Shown here: positions 48,800-63,725 of the stretch, one piece after another
How the letters are laid out: the number at the start of each line of letters is the position of its first letter
How positions within the stretch are numbered: position 1 is the first letter of the stretch
DNA from: Bursaphelenchus xylophilus
Lineage: Eukaryota; Nematoda; Chromadorea; Rhabditida; Aphelenchoididae
Assembly: GCA_904066235.2 (NCBI GenBank)
Contig: CAJFCV020000001.1
Location: 6,572,001-6,636,000, forward strand
Length of the DNA stretch: 64,000 bases
Reading direction: 5' to 3'
Notes under the pieces: generated by a model
Told to the model about the DNA's origin: nothing
Seen by the model: only the letters and a program-made list of their open reading frames with translations
Database searches by the model: none
Translations under genes and position numbers: made by a program

Positions 48800-51147
48800 C
48801 TGAACCAATTGGGGGCGGGAGGAGAGGTGAGCAAAAAAGAGTTGGGCACGAGATCAAGGGGATCCTGAGTGCGCGACTGAGATTCCGGCGCGACGCCGCC
48901 CCTGTGGGTGCTTCGGAAGTGCAGGGGTCGAAGGCGAAGAAGACGGGCAAGGCAGTAGCCGGCACAAAAAACCCAGCCGAGTTTTGTCGAGCTAGGTACT
49001 GCGCAATCGCCCTTTTCATTTTTTCACTTCTTCCTCCTTTGACGCGGGTATGGCGATTAGAGCCGCAGAATCAGTGACGAAGGTCATCGTTGCCACTGGC
49101 GTCTCTCTCTCGTAACCCTGGTCCGCTTCTTTCCCCTCCAACGACCCTGGCGCCACGGCTTTCGTGTCGCGGGCTGTCACCGCACGGTGCGACGCGCGAC
49201 TACAACTATTCACCGGGTGTCGTCTTCCTCGTGTTCGGGGGAAAACACGCAAAGCTTGCGTTGCCTCGGGGAGACAGCAGGGCCTTAGGGGAGAAAGATA
49301 AAGATGGGATACTGTAGCTATTGAATATAGACAAGGATGAACAAAAGCAGTGTAATAACTGCGCAATACTGTAGGACGGAAAAAATAATAGGATAGTTAC
49401 GTGTCCAAACTTTCATAGCGAAGCAACCGTGACATTAGAGTTGCACTAGTGCAGTCAAAAGTTTAGACAGGGCTCATGTGAGTACAAACTCAAATTTCAA
49501 CAGTTGGAAAAAGCAGTTTTGAAAATGACTTGGGCAGTAAAACATTTTTAAGGCATTTACAAAAGAGTTTCTGCCGTTACAGTTATGAAGTTGAGGAAAT
49601 CACGGTCCTCCGAAAGTGGAAACTATCTTTTCAAAATTTAGCCAGGGAAGGCAACAGAAAACGAGTGAGTCGCTTTTGACTCTTTCAAACGGTATTGTGA
49701 CATTTGTAATGTTAGTGCTATAAAATCAGTACAAATTTTGGCCCGCAAAAAAAGAATCAAAATAGAAGAGATCAGAATGTGAACATATTGATGCAAAATC
49801 AAAAAAAAACTTACGCTCCCCGTTTTCGTCGTTTTCTACAATTCTCTCATTAGACCTGAGTTTAGGGAGCTTCTTACTGGAATGGGATTTTTCTTCTAGT
49901 TCAGAATCAGTAGACGAAACAGTAGGAACAGAGATTTCGGTGTTAGAAGAATACATTTGCGATGTTCTTCGGCCCGCGTTTGTGCCAGCGCTGCGCTTTT
50001 TGCTGCGTTTTTATTTCCCATCTTTATTTTTTCTACAATACGTCTAGGCGTTGGTAAGTTGCGCAACAACCCAGCGTTTGGCACTGACCAAGAAAAAGGC
50101 GCTCTAGCCTGCGATGTGCGTTTTCGTTCAGGTGCACAAAACGGGGCTTAAGAAATCATCGGCAAGGATTTGCAATCCAATTTGTTTTCAAAAACAACTA
50201 CAGATCACAACCGTCGATTATTGTCAGATTATGAAAAGACAAAGTGCATCTTCTTGATGATGATTAGCATGTCGAAAATAACTGATCATATTTCAACGAT
50301 ACTATATAAAAAAGAAGGTGCTTATCTTCCAACCATAACCCATGCTACATTAGTAGGATCCCACATTTAAATACGACTAAACCTCTCCGAACCGGGCAAG
50401 AATGAAAAGAATCGGGATTTGGGGTGAGAGCGACCCGCAACTGGATCAGGTCATTTAGGGGTCAATCGGTCAGTAGCTGCTCAGAACTATGGCATGGGGC
50501 GGGGAAATATGAAGAGCGTCAGACATGGACTAGAAACACAATTATATCGGGGTCATGTTAGTCAAAGGGATGCCAAAAATTGTCATGATGGCTCGATAAC
50601 CCAGTGACATGAAGGTTGATAAATCCGACTTGCCCAGACACTCACCTCTCATTTAGTTCGGACGCCTTCAGGCTGATAGAATTTTTTTCAAGTGACATTC
50701 GATTCAAGCATCCCAAAACAATATCCGGAAAGTCGGCCAACAGCCACTCCAAACAAGATTCCTTGGTTGTTTGGTGCTGCGTATGCTAATATAATCACAA
50801 CAACAAAAACAATATTTTTTACAGTCAGGTTGTGTCCATTACTAACGCGGGCGGAGCCCAGCACCAAGGTTATTCATTTCTCGCCTTTCTGATCGTTCCA
50901 AAAACAATCCGTTTATGCCTCAGGGGCGTTTCGGGAATCTCGTTTATCGGCCAATTAGACCCCTCTCAAGAACCTCTTCAGCGAGATACGGTAGCAAAGT
51001 CGAGGACATCCTTTGCCTTCTATATATAAAGAATAACCAATGACTTAAAAAAATAAGAGAAACTCGGAGTTAGTCATATCAACTCATTTATTGTTACATA
51101 CAAAAGAAATACGAATAGAAAACTTGAATGCGAAGCGAGTAATAGTC
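48800..51147. promoter_or_regulatory. 5' region of nhr-23
   Basis: Includes a GC-rich stretch (48850-49270), unusual for this window, and a candidate upstream exon at 49812-49956. Beyond about 50100 I see no gene. Likely holds alternative promoters and long 5' introns of nhr-23. Confidence 0.4.
49812..49956 (-). CDS. Candidate upstream coding exon of nhr-23
   Basis: An ATG-started frame (MYSSNTEISVPTVSSTDSEL, then KKLPKLRSNERI) ends at a strong donor (GAGC then GTAAGT). Its phase does not fit the acceptor at 48799 directly, so an intermediate exon would be needed, or it belongs to another transcript. Confidence 0.35.
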
Positions 51148-51960
51148 TTACACTTCGGGATCGGGCCTTCTAGTGGGCTGAATGCGGTCGGGGACACATT
51201 TTTCCCCCATTTTTGGGGTGATCTGCTTGTACGGATAAGCACAGCAGTTGGTTGAAAAGTCGTAACTTTTGGGGATAAACGTCCCGTTCCCCATATTCAA
51301 GTAACAACATTTCATATTGGAATTTCTTTCAATTGGGTGATCACAGCAGAGATGTGTTCGCGAATTAAATTGCCGGTATTCTACGGGATCCGAGTTCTGA
51401 ATCCGACAACATCCATCAAACAATTCCTTCTGAAAGACTTGTCCTCCACAACAAGTTTCACGGTAGCCACCATCATAGGGAGTATTTCCACAACAACTGG
51501 AGCCGGGATCAGCATTTGTATTAAGGGTACCATTACAACAAAGGACATTGACGCTGTTCCTTGGATAAGCTTGGGATCCACAACATTCTCCATTTGGTAC
51601 ATTGTGAACCTAAAATAAATAATAATAAGCGGTACGACATACGATTCCTCGACAACATGTCTGGTCAAAGTTCAACGTTTGATTTCCACAACATTTGTCG
51701 ACAAACCCGCCTCCTTGCTGACGATGGCGAGTTACATTTTCACAACAAATGTCAGTGAATTGATTAATGGGGTCTTGGCCACAACAGGAGACCCCGAACA
51801 TTTCCTCGGGCCTTTGATATTCCTGACACTTATTTTCAACTCCACAACACGCCTTAAGTACTTGAATTCGAATATGTAAAATATTTTTTGATTTTAACAT
51901 ACCCAAATCCGCTTGTACAATTTTAAAACATAAAAATAATAACACAAACATGAGGGACAT
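51148..51960 (-). CDS. Secreted Cys-rich protein with galaxin-like di-cysteine repeats
   Basis: Starts with a signal peptide (MSLMFVLLFLCFKIVQA). The mature protein has about nine CC pairs at 15-30-residue spacing: KACCGVENKC, VSCCGQDP, DICCENV, DKCCGNQTLN, QTCCRGI, GECCGSQAYP, SSCCGNTPYDG, ETCCGGQVF, DGCCRI. CCGN/CCGG modules with NPY/TYP-like spacers are the signature of galaxin-type extracellular matrix proteins. A 33-nt intron follows CCRGI. The C-terminal tail is Pro/Arg-rich and lacks CC pairs. Molecular role unknown; probably extracellular. Confidence 0.75.
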
Positions 51961-52058
51961 TATTTTAGAGATTGAATAAAAGCAAATTCATGGCCCGTCC
52001 AGGGTCAGTAGCTGGCCAAACATTAAGGTCTGGCGATTAGAGGGATATCCAATATGAA

Positions 52059-55000
52059 TCACTTGAATTTATTTGCATTTGGATTGGGTAACTGAGCAGA
52101 ACTATGTGGTTCCTCTGGATCTTCGTCCTCAGGCCTGGCATCCAAAGATTTGGCCCTTTGAATCCTGGGAATTTTATCACCGTCGAAACGACAAGGGATC
52201 GTACTCCATCTCTTGAGTCGACGTCGGTCTCTCGTTTTCTCTGCAAAAACATCTAATTTAAAAGTATCAAGTTGTCAAACTGTTTCCAACCCATTTCCGG
52301 CTTAAGGGTGACTTCCTGAATCCCTCCCCCACTTTAATAAAACTAGTCCCCTTGAGCCTTTCTGGGCCTTTTTTTGTCTCTCACTTTCAAATACTTTTTC
52401 CAGTTCCTGTTTTGTCTGCGATTCCTTGGGAAGTAATTGTCGGACTGTCTGAAGAAATTTGGGTACCCTGATATCGGCTGATACTCTGCACTTGTCCTTG
52501 AGTTCTTCCCTTGCTTTGTCCTTGTTATTGTCATCTTTTTTTTCATCTTTTTTCAACATTTTTCTAAAAATATTTTCGTTGGGCTCTGAATTTACCGTGC
52601 TTTCTTCTTCAACAATTGTTGCGCGTCGGGATAATCTCGGATGACGTCATTGAGATCTTCCTTGGACAGTACAAACAACGTGGAGTACCCCTTGGATCTG
52701 ATGTTCGCAGTCCTCCGGTTGTTACCTCCAATCGCCAATAGACTGTAAAGCGCATAACAATTTTTAGTATAGAAAGTTTTATTAAGAGCCTGCGAAAAGG
52801 AAATGCCGTGTTCGTGACCATGTTATGCATGTCATAAGTGTAAACAACCGCGTTTACCTGATCTCTCCAAAAACGGAGCCTTCCTTGAGGGTTGCAAATA
52901 CCTGGTTGGCGTCGCCCACCACTTCCAAGATCCCTTGATTTACAATGTACATTTCTTTTCCCACGTCTCCTTTTCTACAGATCATATCCCCAGGTAGGAA
53001 GATGACGGGTTTCAGTTTTAAAACCAGATCTCTCAATAGGGCCCGATCAGCATCCTGAAAGTACCGTAGTCGTATGTTAAGTCTATTTTTACTTGATGTT
53101 TGACCCCTTCTACGTAAGAGTCACATGATCCGGACTTACTTGGAAGAGTTGCACTTTACTTAGTGTGTTGTAATGGACGGATAAGGCGAGATCGGTTTGC
53201 AGTTTCAGGGGTAATTTTTCGACTAATTTCTTTTCGTCCAATGTCTTTTGCTGTTCCCATGTGTACATGAACCAGACACGTACGCGGTTAATTAAATGCT
53301 CGGGGAGTTCGAGTCGTTTGCACTCGGCCAGCGCCTTGTCCATTATATTCCTGAACTCCTCGTTGTTTTTGTTTGCATTTGACACAATATCGCGGATCTG
53401 CAACGTGATTACTCGTTGATGTTTCCGGTGTTAGATGACTTACCTGACCAAGCAACAACGCAAATACGAAGACGCCCATCATCCAGGAGAAGGTCATATA
53501 GATGTATTCGATTACGTTCGTGGGTGCAGGATTATTTCCCGTCGAAGTGGCTACTGCTGATGTAAAGTAGAAACATCGTATGTAGGCGTTTCCCTGGTTG
53601 TTGTAGACCCACTTATTGAGATACCATCGGTCTTTGTAGCGGTATGCAATCTGCCCAAAGGCTTGCCACGCACTCAACATGTAATATACGCAGCTGTTGC
53701 AATGAATGATGTATATCATATAACTGAATGTTTTCGTTATCCTGCAAATAGTCGTATGTACATGGTTGGTTATCATACCACTTACCTAACAATATAAGGG
53801 TTTGAAAATGAGCTGTCCAGAAGGTCGAAGAACTCCCAGAACGATCCCAATTTACCCAGCCTAACCAATCTCCAGGCGGCTACAGGGCCCGTGTATATGT
53901 AACCTAGATCAAACGGAAGTAGGGATACCAAGTCCATCTTGAAAGTATTACTTATCAAATAATGCTTCTTCATTTCCTTTGGATCTTTCTAAAGTTTCAT
54001 GTAAAATAATTCAATGCTGTTTGTCTTACGATTGTAATGCCCCCTCTTGTAAATACCATCCTCGGTTTGACTACACCCATGTCTAGGAGATATACGAGAT
54101 CACTGGTATAATCCAGCATCATCCAATACATGACATTAACATCTGTTTGGTAGGGATACGTGCTTCTAAGGGGGATGGCGAAGGCGTTGTAGAGAAAGGC
54201 GAGGACCACCACACATAGCCAGGCCATGTAACTTTTGCCTTAATTTGATCATATTACCGTCTGCTATGCCCTGTTACTGCCCTTCTACTTTGTATTAAAT
54301 TTGACAAAGGTTAGAGATTACTCAGTCCTCGATCCTGTTTTATTATTACTCTACATTGTCCAATCTCAAATCGCTTCTCTTCGGAACACAACTTACTAAA
54401 TGGATTCACCGATTTGGGGATGAATCCGAAGTACCTTCCAGAGGCCTCGGCTACTTCTTGTTCATGGAGACCAATCAGAGAGAGCAGAGAGGAATCGTCC
54501 TGGCCTTTCTCCGACTGATTGTCCACATCTTCTTCAGGTTCGGGTGTCAGATCTCGAATAATCTCTTCCCGGACTTCCGAAGTCCGTCTTCTTATGTCTT
54601 TTGCGAATTCGTGGAGCTTTTCTTTGACGATAAATGAAAGTCTAGACGGGATTTCATCCTCTCTTTCGGATTCGGCCGTCAAGGATGTGGTCCTTCCATC
54701 TCTCGCGCTTCTAAAATCAGTTTCCTAAACAGATCTCTTGCTGTTTTTCGAGATTCCAAGCATCCTTTTTCTAATTTAAAGGCTCATAAATTAGTAAAAC
54801 GTCCGGGTGAAGGCATTGATTCTCATAGTTAAGTGGCTAAGCTTATAAATAAAAATAACATGCATTTTTTTGGGACACCCTGTACTTAAAACGCTAATTT
54901 ATTGGTGCAATTATGCATTTTTTGTACTTCGACCTTACAAGTGATTGGGAGTTGAGGCTACAGCGGGTACATTCTCCGCATTGGTGACGGTGATTGTGGT

Positions 55001-55278
55001 CACCCTCAAGTCTGACGTCTCCGGCGTTTCGACGTGCTCTTGGTTCTCCTGGACAACGACAGCACGTGCAGAAGATTTGGTACTTGTGGAGTATTGGGAG
55101 AGTGAATCCACATCAGATTCCAAAGGCTGAATCCTGGCGTGACGCTGAAAACAAAACAAATTGTTTGTTGTCCGTCTATGCCCTGAGGCAATGTCTCGTC
55201 AAATTGAGGTAGACTTACCCACTGTTCCTGAAAACGGCTGGAATGACGTGCCGAGCCAGGAACGCTCTCATCCGACAT
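52059..55278 (-). CDS. tax-2: Cyclic nucleotide-gated channel beta subunit (TAX-2 type)
   Basis: Sensory cGMP-gated cation channel. The start [14 protein letters not shown] leads a long acidic cytoplasmic N-terminus (three exons). S1 begins [19 protein letters not shown], then [20 protein letters not shown] and [20 protein letters not shown] (S2-S3). S4 is weakly charged ([11 protein letters not shown]). The pore has [14 protein letters not shown], without the Glu filter of alpha subunits, as in TAX-2/CNGB. The C-linker ([20 protein letters not shown]) and cyclic-nucleotide domain ([36 protein letters not shown]) are intact. The last exon is best read as [20 protein letters not shown], ending at 52059; the donor before it is weak. 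One intron (about 52575-52606) is 32 nt. Confidence 0.92.
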
Positions 55279-56811
55279 GTTGTTGCAGTATCAGGTTGTT
55301 CTTTTGGACAGGGTCATCCCAAGTCGGTCCATCTTCGTTGCCTGGGCGACAGATCCGGTGCTATTTATGGCCTGAGGGTAGATATAATTCGACTTGGCAG
55401 GGCTTTCGTAACCGTCCAAATCGAATTAAAGCTCCAAATAATATTGCCGAATCAAGTGGTTAATGTCATAAGATCAAAAAAAGGAGGCGGATCCCTGAGA
55501 CCCCCCGCCCATTTGACGACACAACGGCAAAATACAAAAGCTGAGTTGCCAAGGGTAATGTAGTTTCAGAAGTGTGGTTGTAGGTTGTCAAGACACAGTC
55601 CCAAGACATCTCAAGTCTGTACTTACCTACCTACGTTACTATATCTTCCTTTTTTTTTAATATAACACCGTAACGTCGATCTATCCATTTTTGAGGCATC
55701 AATCTTGGAAAGCGATGTCTGTCCGAGGTTTCTGAATGACGAATGAGGGCCAAATAATCGCTTAAACCGGAATTCGCGAGTCTCGAAATCCGCCTACTTT
55801 TGTTGTGATGTGCAGCGCCAGGGGCGTGTATTTCCTTCTCAAAAATGGCGTCAAAAGTGTTTACGTCGGATTTTAAAGAGCGGCCGATGGTTGTTCCAGA
55901 GAGTTTTGGTTAATAGCATCAAAAAGGGTATGACTGACTGGGCGGGGGGTGAGAGGTCGAGCGGTTCATTTCCGCTTCCCATAATGGTGCCAAAGGGGAT
56001 GATAATTGGAATGCGGGGAGTGTCTCCCTGACCCCGAATAACTACCCGCCTCGCACCGTACCCAGTAATACTATTTGTTGCGCCCCTCTACAAACACCTG
56101 CCATGCCCTCGGGCACCACCCTTCACGGTTTATTTCCTTAGGATGGTTTTGTCATTCGGCCTCCAAATATTGGGCCTTTTAAATGAGTTGCCTTGCAATT
56201 CGAAATGGGAATTAAGAGTGTTAAGAGGCCTTCTTCACGGTCATTTCCCACGCCGAAACTTGGGCGGCCCACCGAGCCAGTAGCTCAACAGTACAAGCGA
56301 TGTTGTACTTTAGGCTATTCTGCACGTTTCCTTTCTCTAAGTTCTGGTTAAGGTCGTCTGGCCGGTCCTCATTGCATTCGGTTGGAGCGGCACAAACAAA
56401 ACATGGGATTATCCGTTCCTGATTCGCTACTCATTTATCTTGCTGTATTCACAGATGGAAACTATTGCCTGAGGGCACGTTCTTCGGTCAGTGGGTGTGT
56501 GGAGTGGGGGGATAAGCAGGTCGGGGGCAAGATGGGGATTAAAACGGTTTACCGTCTTTTCCTTCTATTTTTATGTCATCGTAGCACATTTACGGTCGCG
56601 TCAACCGATACTTGATGTTTTTTTCCGAGAACGGGCCTGTTCCGCTTTTGCTGGACCGAACAATGAACATTTATTCCATTTCATATTCCATCTGATAATG
56701 TGCAGAATAATGTCGCGAGTGCCCTTTCTCTGCAGATCCTATATAATTCTCGATTCCAGAGTTCCAAAAACAGGTGGGGCATTGGGCGAACACAAAATCC
56801 TCGGGAAAGTG
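55279..56811. promoter_or_regulatory. Divergent intergenic region, tax-2 / nlp-8
   Basis: 1.5 kb between two neuronal genes read in opposite directions. No exon recognised, though short GC-richer frames occur. Likely contains neuron-specific enhancers of both genes. No motif can be assigned by eye. Confidence 0.4.
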
Positions 56812-57269
56812 ATGAGAACGATATTCACGGTGCTGACAGTGTGCTTTCTTCAGGTTTTGTGTCTCTCACAAGGTCAGAACACAGAGGACAGGAGTCGCGA
56901 GCAGAGGTAGGGCAACTAAGCAATTCCAGGTCTACTTCCATACCATTTGAGAAATCATTTTTTTTTGAATTCTCAGCAAGAGCTAATCATCTGTATTTAA
57001 TATTTTTCCTGCTCGTCCCCATGGATAATGTAATCGTTTGCTTTTTCAGGTACGTCCTCCACAAGAGAGCCTTTGATCGAGTAGACCTGTCTCCCTTTGA
57101 CTTCGGCGCTTATTCAAAACGATATAATAACGATCTGAGAAGTCTCTACAGAAAAAAGAAGTCCTTTGACAGGCTAGATCAAGGTCCATTTGGCCTCGTG
57201 AAGAGAAAACGAGTCTTCGACAGAGTTGATGCCGGCTTCGGCTTCGGAAAGAGGTCTTCAGGTATGTAA
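56812..57269 (+). CDS. nlp-8: Neuropeptide precursor, NLP-8-like
   Basis: Two exons. The signal peptide (MRTIFTVLTVCFLQVLCLSQG) is followed by three related peptides released at basic sites: AFDRVDLSPFDFGAYS, SFDRLDQGPFGLV and VFDRVDAGFGF(G). The AFDR-D and SFDR- openings match C. elegans NLP-8 peptides. The third ends GFGFGKR, so the Gly would yield an amidated C-terminus, whereas the first two would be free acids. The frame stops at TAA in SSGM, or a further exon could follow, because GGTATGTAA also reads as a donor. The divergent tax-2 gene is also neuronal. Confidence 0.82.
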
Positions 57270-57357
57270 ATTAGGACTTAATTATTCCTGTTCTCATTAA
57301 ACTTCAATTCACAAAAAAATCATTATGAAATTGTTTTTTTTTTATAACTCCCCTTGC

Positions 57358-57946
57358 TTATATTAGCTTTATTGGTAACCATAACACTTTTGCAAATAGA
57401 ATAGTAGATGCAGCCAGTGCCAGCTGGTTTCCGGAATTGCAATATTCGTTGCAGTTGTCCAAAGAGTTACAAATCTTTAATGTGTAAACGGAATCCTTCT
57501 CGATGTAGGTAGTGCACCTATTTAACTCCATATACACTGCTCCGCCTGGTCCGTTGAGTTGGGGAGAATCACTGCATCTGTAGTCCAACAAGGAATTTCC
57601 TTTCTGGGTTTTGTTATCTAAATTTACATAATCGAATATCGGAGAATTCGAACGTACAATAAGTACAGTATCCGTTGAAACAATTCACTGATTGAAAACA
57701 CTTTTCTTGTCTTATTATGAGGGGGCGGCAATCGAGACAATACAACGGAGTTCCGCCTAAACTTACAAAAAACATCATAGTAATTCCGTCCGAATACAAC
57801 CCCTAATGTATTCAAACTTCTGCTGTAATGGCTGACGTGTTAGGGCGTTTATTTCGACAGCATGACATCAACTTTTTTGGTTTTACACAACTTTAAAACA
57901 TACCTGAAAATAGGACCACAAGAAATGTGAGATAAAACAAAAACAT
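57358..57946 (-). CDS. Small Ly6/uPAR-like Cys-rich protein, probably GPI-anchored
   Basis: Three exons. The signal peptide could begin at 57946 (MFLFYLTFLVVLFSG), although the frame is open upstream to 58093. Exon 2 gives PLYCLDCRPLIIRQEKCF and NCFNGYCTYY. Exon 3 gives YRCSDSPQL, NRCTTYIE, KICNSLDNCNEYC and a hydrophobic C-terminus (ALAASTILFAKVLWLPIKLI) suited to GPI attachment. The CxxC start and terminal CN-type pattern fit a three-finger/Ly6-like fold common in nematode surface proteins. Converges on nlp-8 with an 88-bp gap. Function unknown. Confidence 0.65.
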
Positions 57947-57954
57947 TAGCAAGA

Positions 57955-59231
57955 ACGGAGCACTCCAATAGATAGATACTGCCTTAGTTTTATATTCTAT
58001 TTTCGTTATAATACGACCCTTTTCAGAAATGGCTGTCCCTGGCAGAATATCGCTCTCCGATCTGGTGAGCCAAGCCCAGTCGATCGAGCCCATAGACTAA
58101 GGCAAACATTCATGATAAACCGCTCGCTTTGGATACAAATAACTGGAAATATCAACCATCATCTCGGACTCGTTGCCTCGGGCATTTCTCCTTGAATCGA
58201 GTCATGCTCGCTGTATTTATAACCGATCTCTTCCGTGGTGTAAATATATTGCTCCAACATAAATATATTATCACTGTTTTTGCCCGGTCTGCCCATCTCA
58301 TCTAAAATCTAAACTATGTTTAATATAATATCTAGTTCAGAAAACTTTTTTTTTGTTGTTGAGGAAGGCAAATATTCAGCTCGTGGATGGAGCGGTATTC
58401 CTCTCGCCCTATAACCTTCATATTTACCACTATAATCGCATCAGCTACGGTAACAGGAAACGTAATTATCTCAACAAATATAAACTAATTATTTTAATTC
58501 ATTGTTTAAATATTTATACTAGAGAAAGTTAAAAGTATGGTAATATGTATAACAGGTACAGCTCTTACTTATTTCCAGGAAATCCAAAAACACAAAAGGT
58601 CATTATAAAGAATACGATTTGGAGAGGAAAGGTTACCGAAAACAGATGTCGCCCCACCGGATATGTTACCCCACAGATAGGATACTTTCTTTAGGTCAGG
58701 TTGTCAGTAAGCTCAGGACCTAGGCCATTAACTTGCTTGTTTTCCCCCCAAAAACACGGATTTAATATTGAATTCATCACGTTGACCGAACTTTAACGCC
58801 TTTGGAGGGGCATACCTGAACTAGCTCATGAGCTAGGTGACGACCAAGTACATATAATCAAAGTGACTCTGGCACCCTAGTCATCTAGTTAGACCATTTT
58901 GAGAATATCTTGGACATACACCTTGACATAGGTCGCAACCTAAGCAGTGGCGTAAAGTAGTATAATAATATTCAAAAAAATCAGTAGATGTTGGATAAAG
59001 TGGTAATCGGAGGGCTCAAATTTCATGAATCATAGTATTTTCTTTTGATTTTTACAATTTTATTTTACAGATATATTCTTTTGAATTTTATTACTACGGT
59101 AGAACTCTCTAAGTGCGCCCTTATAATCGGCGAACTGCGCCCGAGTGTTTTCCGTCTGCGCGAAAAATTAGGACTGGGTACATAAATTTTTCTTCTTTAT
59201 TTTTTTCACTGATCTTCGAAAACAAAAGCTC
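57955..59231. other. Intergenic, upstream of the NOP10 cluster
   Basis: About 1.3 kb of AT-rich DNA. No supported exon beyond the possible 5' extension of the Ly6-like frame (to 58093). The stretch before 59232 must contain the promoter or outron of the gene cluster. Confidence 0.45.
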
Positions 59232-59488
59232 ATGTACCTCAAGTATTATCTGGACGAGGAGGGAAAGCGAGTTTACACCCTCAAGGTAAGTTTGGTGTAA
59301 TTTTTTCTGTTTCGTGTGGATTATAATGGGATCTCGGGTTTTTCTTGTAGAAGACTTCTTCCGACGGTCGTAACACTTTGTCCGCGCATCCAGCCAGATT
59401 TTCCGAAGCCGACAAGAATTCCAAGTACAGACTTTTGATCAAGAAACGTTTCAATCTGCTGCCAAAGCTCGAAGACCAGAAATATTGA
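59232..59488 (+). CDS. nola-3: H/ACA ribonucleoprotein subunit NOP10
   Basis: 64-residue core protein of H/ACA snoRNPs (rRNA pseudouridylation) and of vertebrate telomerase RNP. Two exons. [19 protein letters not shown] and [20 protein letters not shown] with IKKRF match the family over the full length. Zinc-ribbon Cys residues present in archaea are absent, as in eukaryotes. The stop at 59486-59488 is followed after two bases by the ATG of the next frame. First gene of a plus-strand cluster reaching 63667. Confidence 0.95.
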
Positions 59489-59490
59489 AA

Positions 59491-59834
59491 ATGTTGTTAT
59501 GGGAATGGAGAAGACTTCTTCGGCAACGTTTTCGCTCAACTCCAAAAACTCCCGTTACTTATAAAGCTGTAAGTCTTTTGCGTAGCGTATTACTTCTTTT
59601 TTGTTTTAGGTTTTGAAGAAGAAGATCATGCTTTCTTTTGTTGTTTTTTCCATTTCTTGGCATTTTTTGGGCGACTTTATCACCGACAATTTATTTTTTC
59701 ATAAGGATGAGGAGACGGACGAAGTTATATTTACACCTCCTAGGGTCGTTAAAGAGGAAAGGGAACGTCGTCTTCGGGAACATCACGAGAAGAATGCGCC
59801 CATATCCCAACATAATTTTGTGTATGATGCCTAA
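59491..59834 (+). CDS. Small single-pass membrane protein, unidentified
   Basis: About 100 residues in two exons. The N-terminus is basic (MLLWEWRRLLRQRFRSTPKT), then a membrane segment (IMLSFVVFSISWHFLGDFI), an acidic stretch and a charged helical end (KEERERRLREHHEKN). The Arg-rich start before one hydrophobic helix would suit a small mitochondrial inner-membrane protein, but that is inference. The ATG lies 2 nt after the NOP10 stop. The intron lies between 59572 and 59609. Confidence 0.7.
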
Positions 59835-59852
59835 CCATTTTGTTGTTGTTTT

Positions 59853-59858
59853 AATAAA
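59853..59858 (+). terminator. Poly(A) signal AATAAA inside the gene cluster
   Basis: Lies 18 nt after the stop of the small membrane protein. About 95 nt later comes a U-rich acceptor (TTTTTTAAAG, ending 59954) just before the next start codon. This is the layout expected for cleavage plus trans-splicing in a nematode operon. Confidence 0.5.
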
Positions 59859-59958
59859 TCTTATTCGTCTGTTATGGAGCCTTGGTTTCGTCGCTGGATT
59901 ACTTGGTTGTTCCTATTCTACCGGTTGAGCAAAACGGTCAGTAATTTTTTAAAGGTTG

Positions 59959-63667
<3,709 letters not shown>

Positions 63668-63725
63668 AAAGATTTATACATTTTCAAGTTTAAATATTAA
63701 AATAAAGCTATGTATAGAGGGATCG

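Noticed and set aside
54866..54892. GGGACACCCTGTA motif in a tax-2 intron, resembling a mariner-like end
   Set aside because: No matching inverted partner found nearby; too short to call an element.
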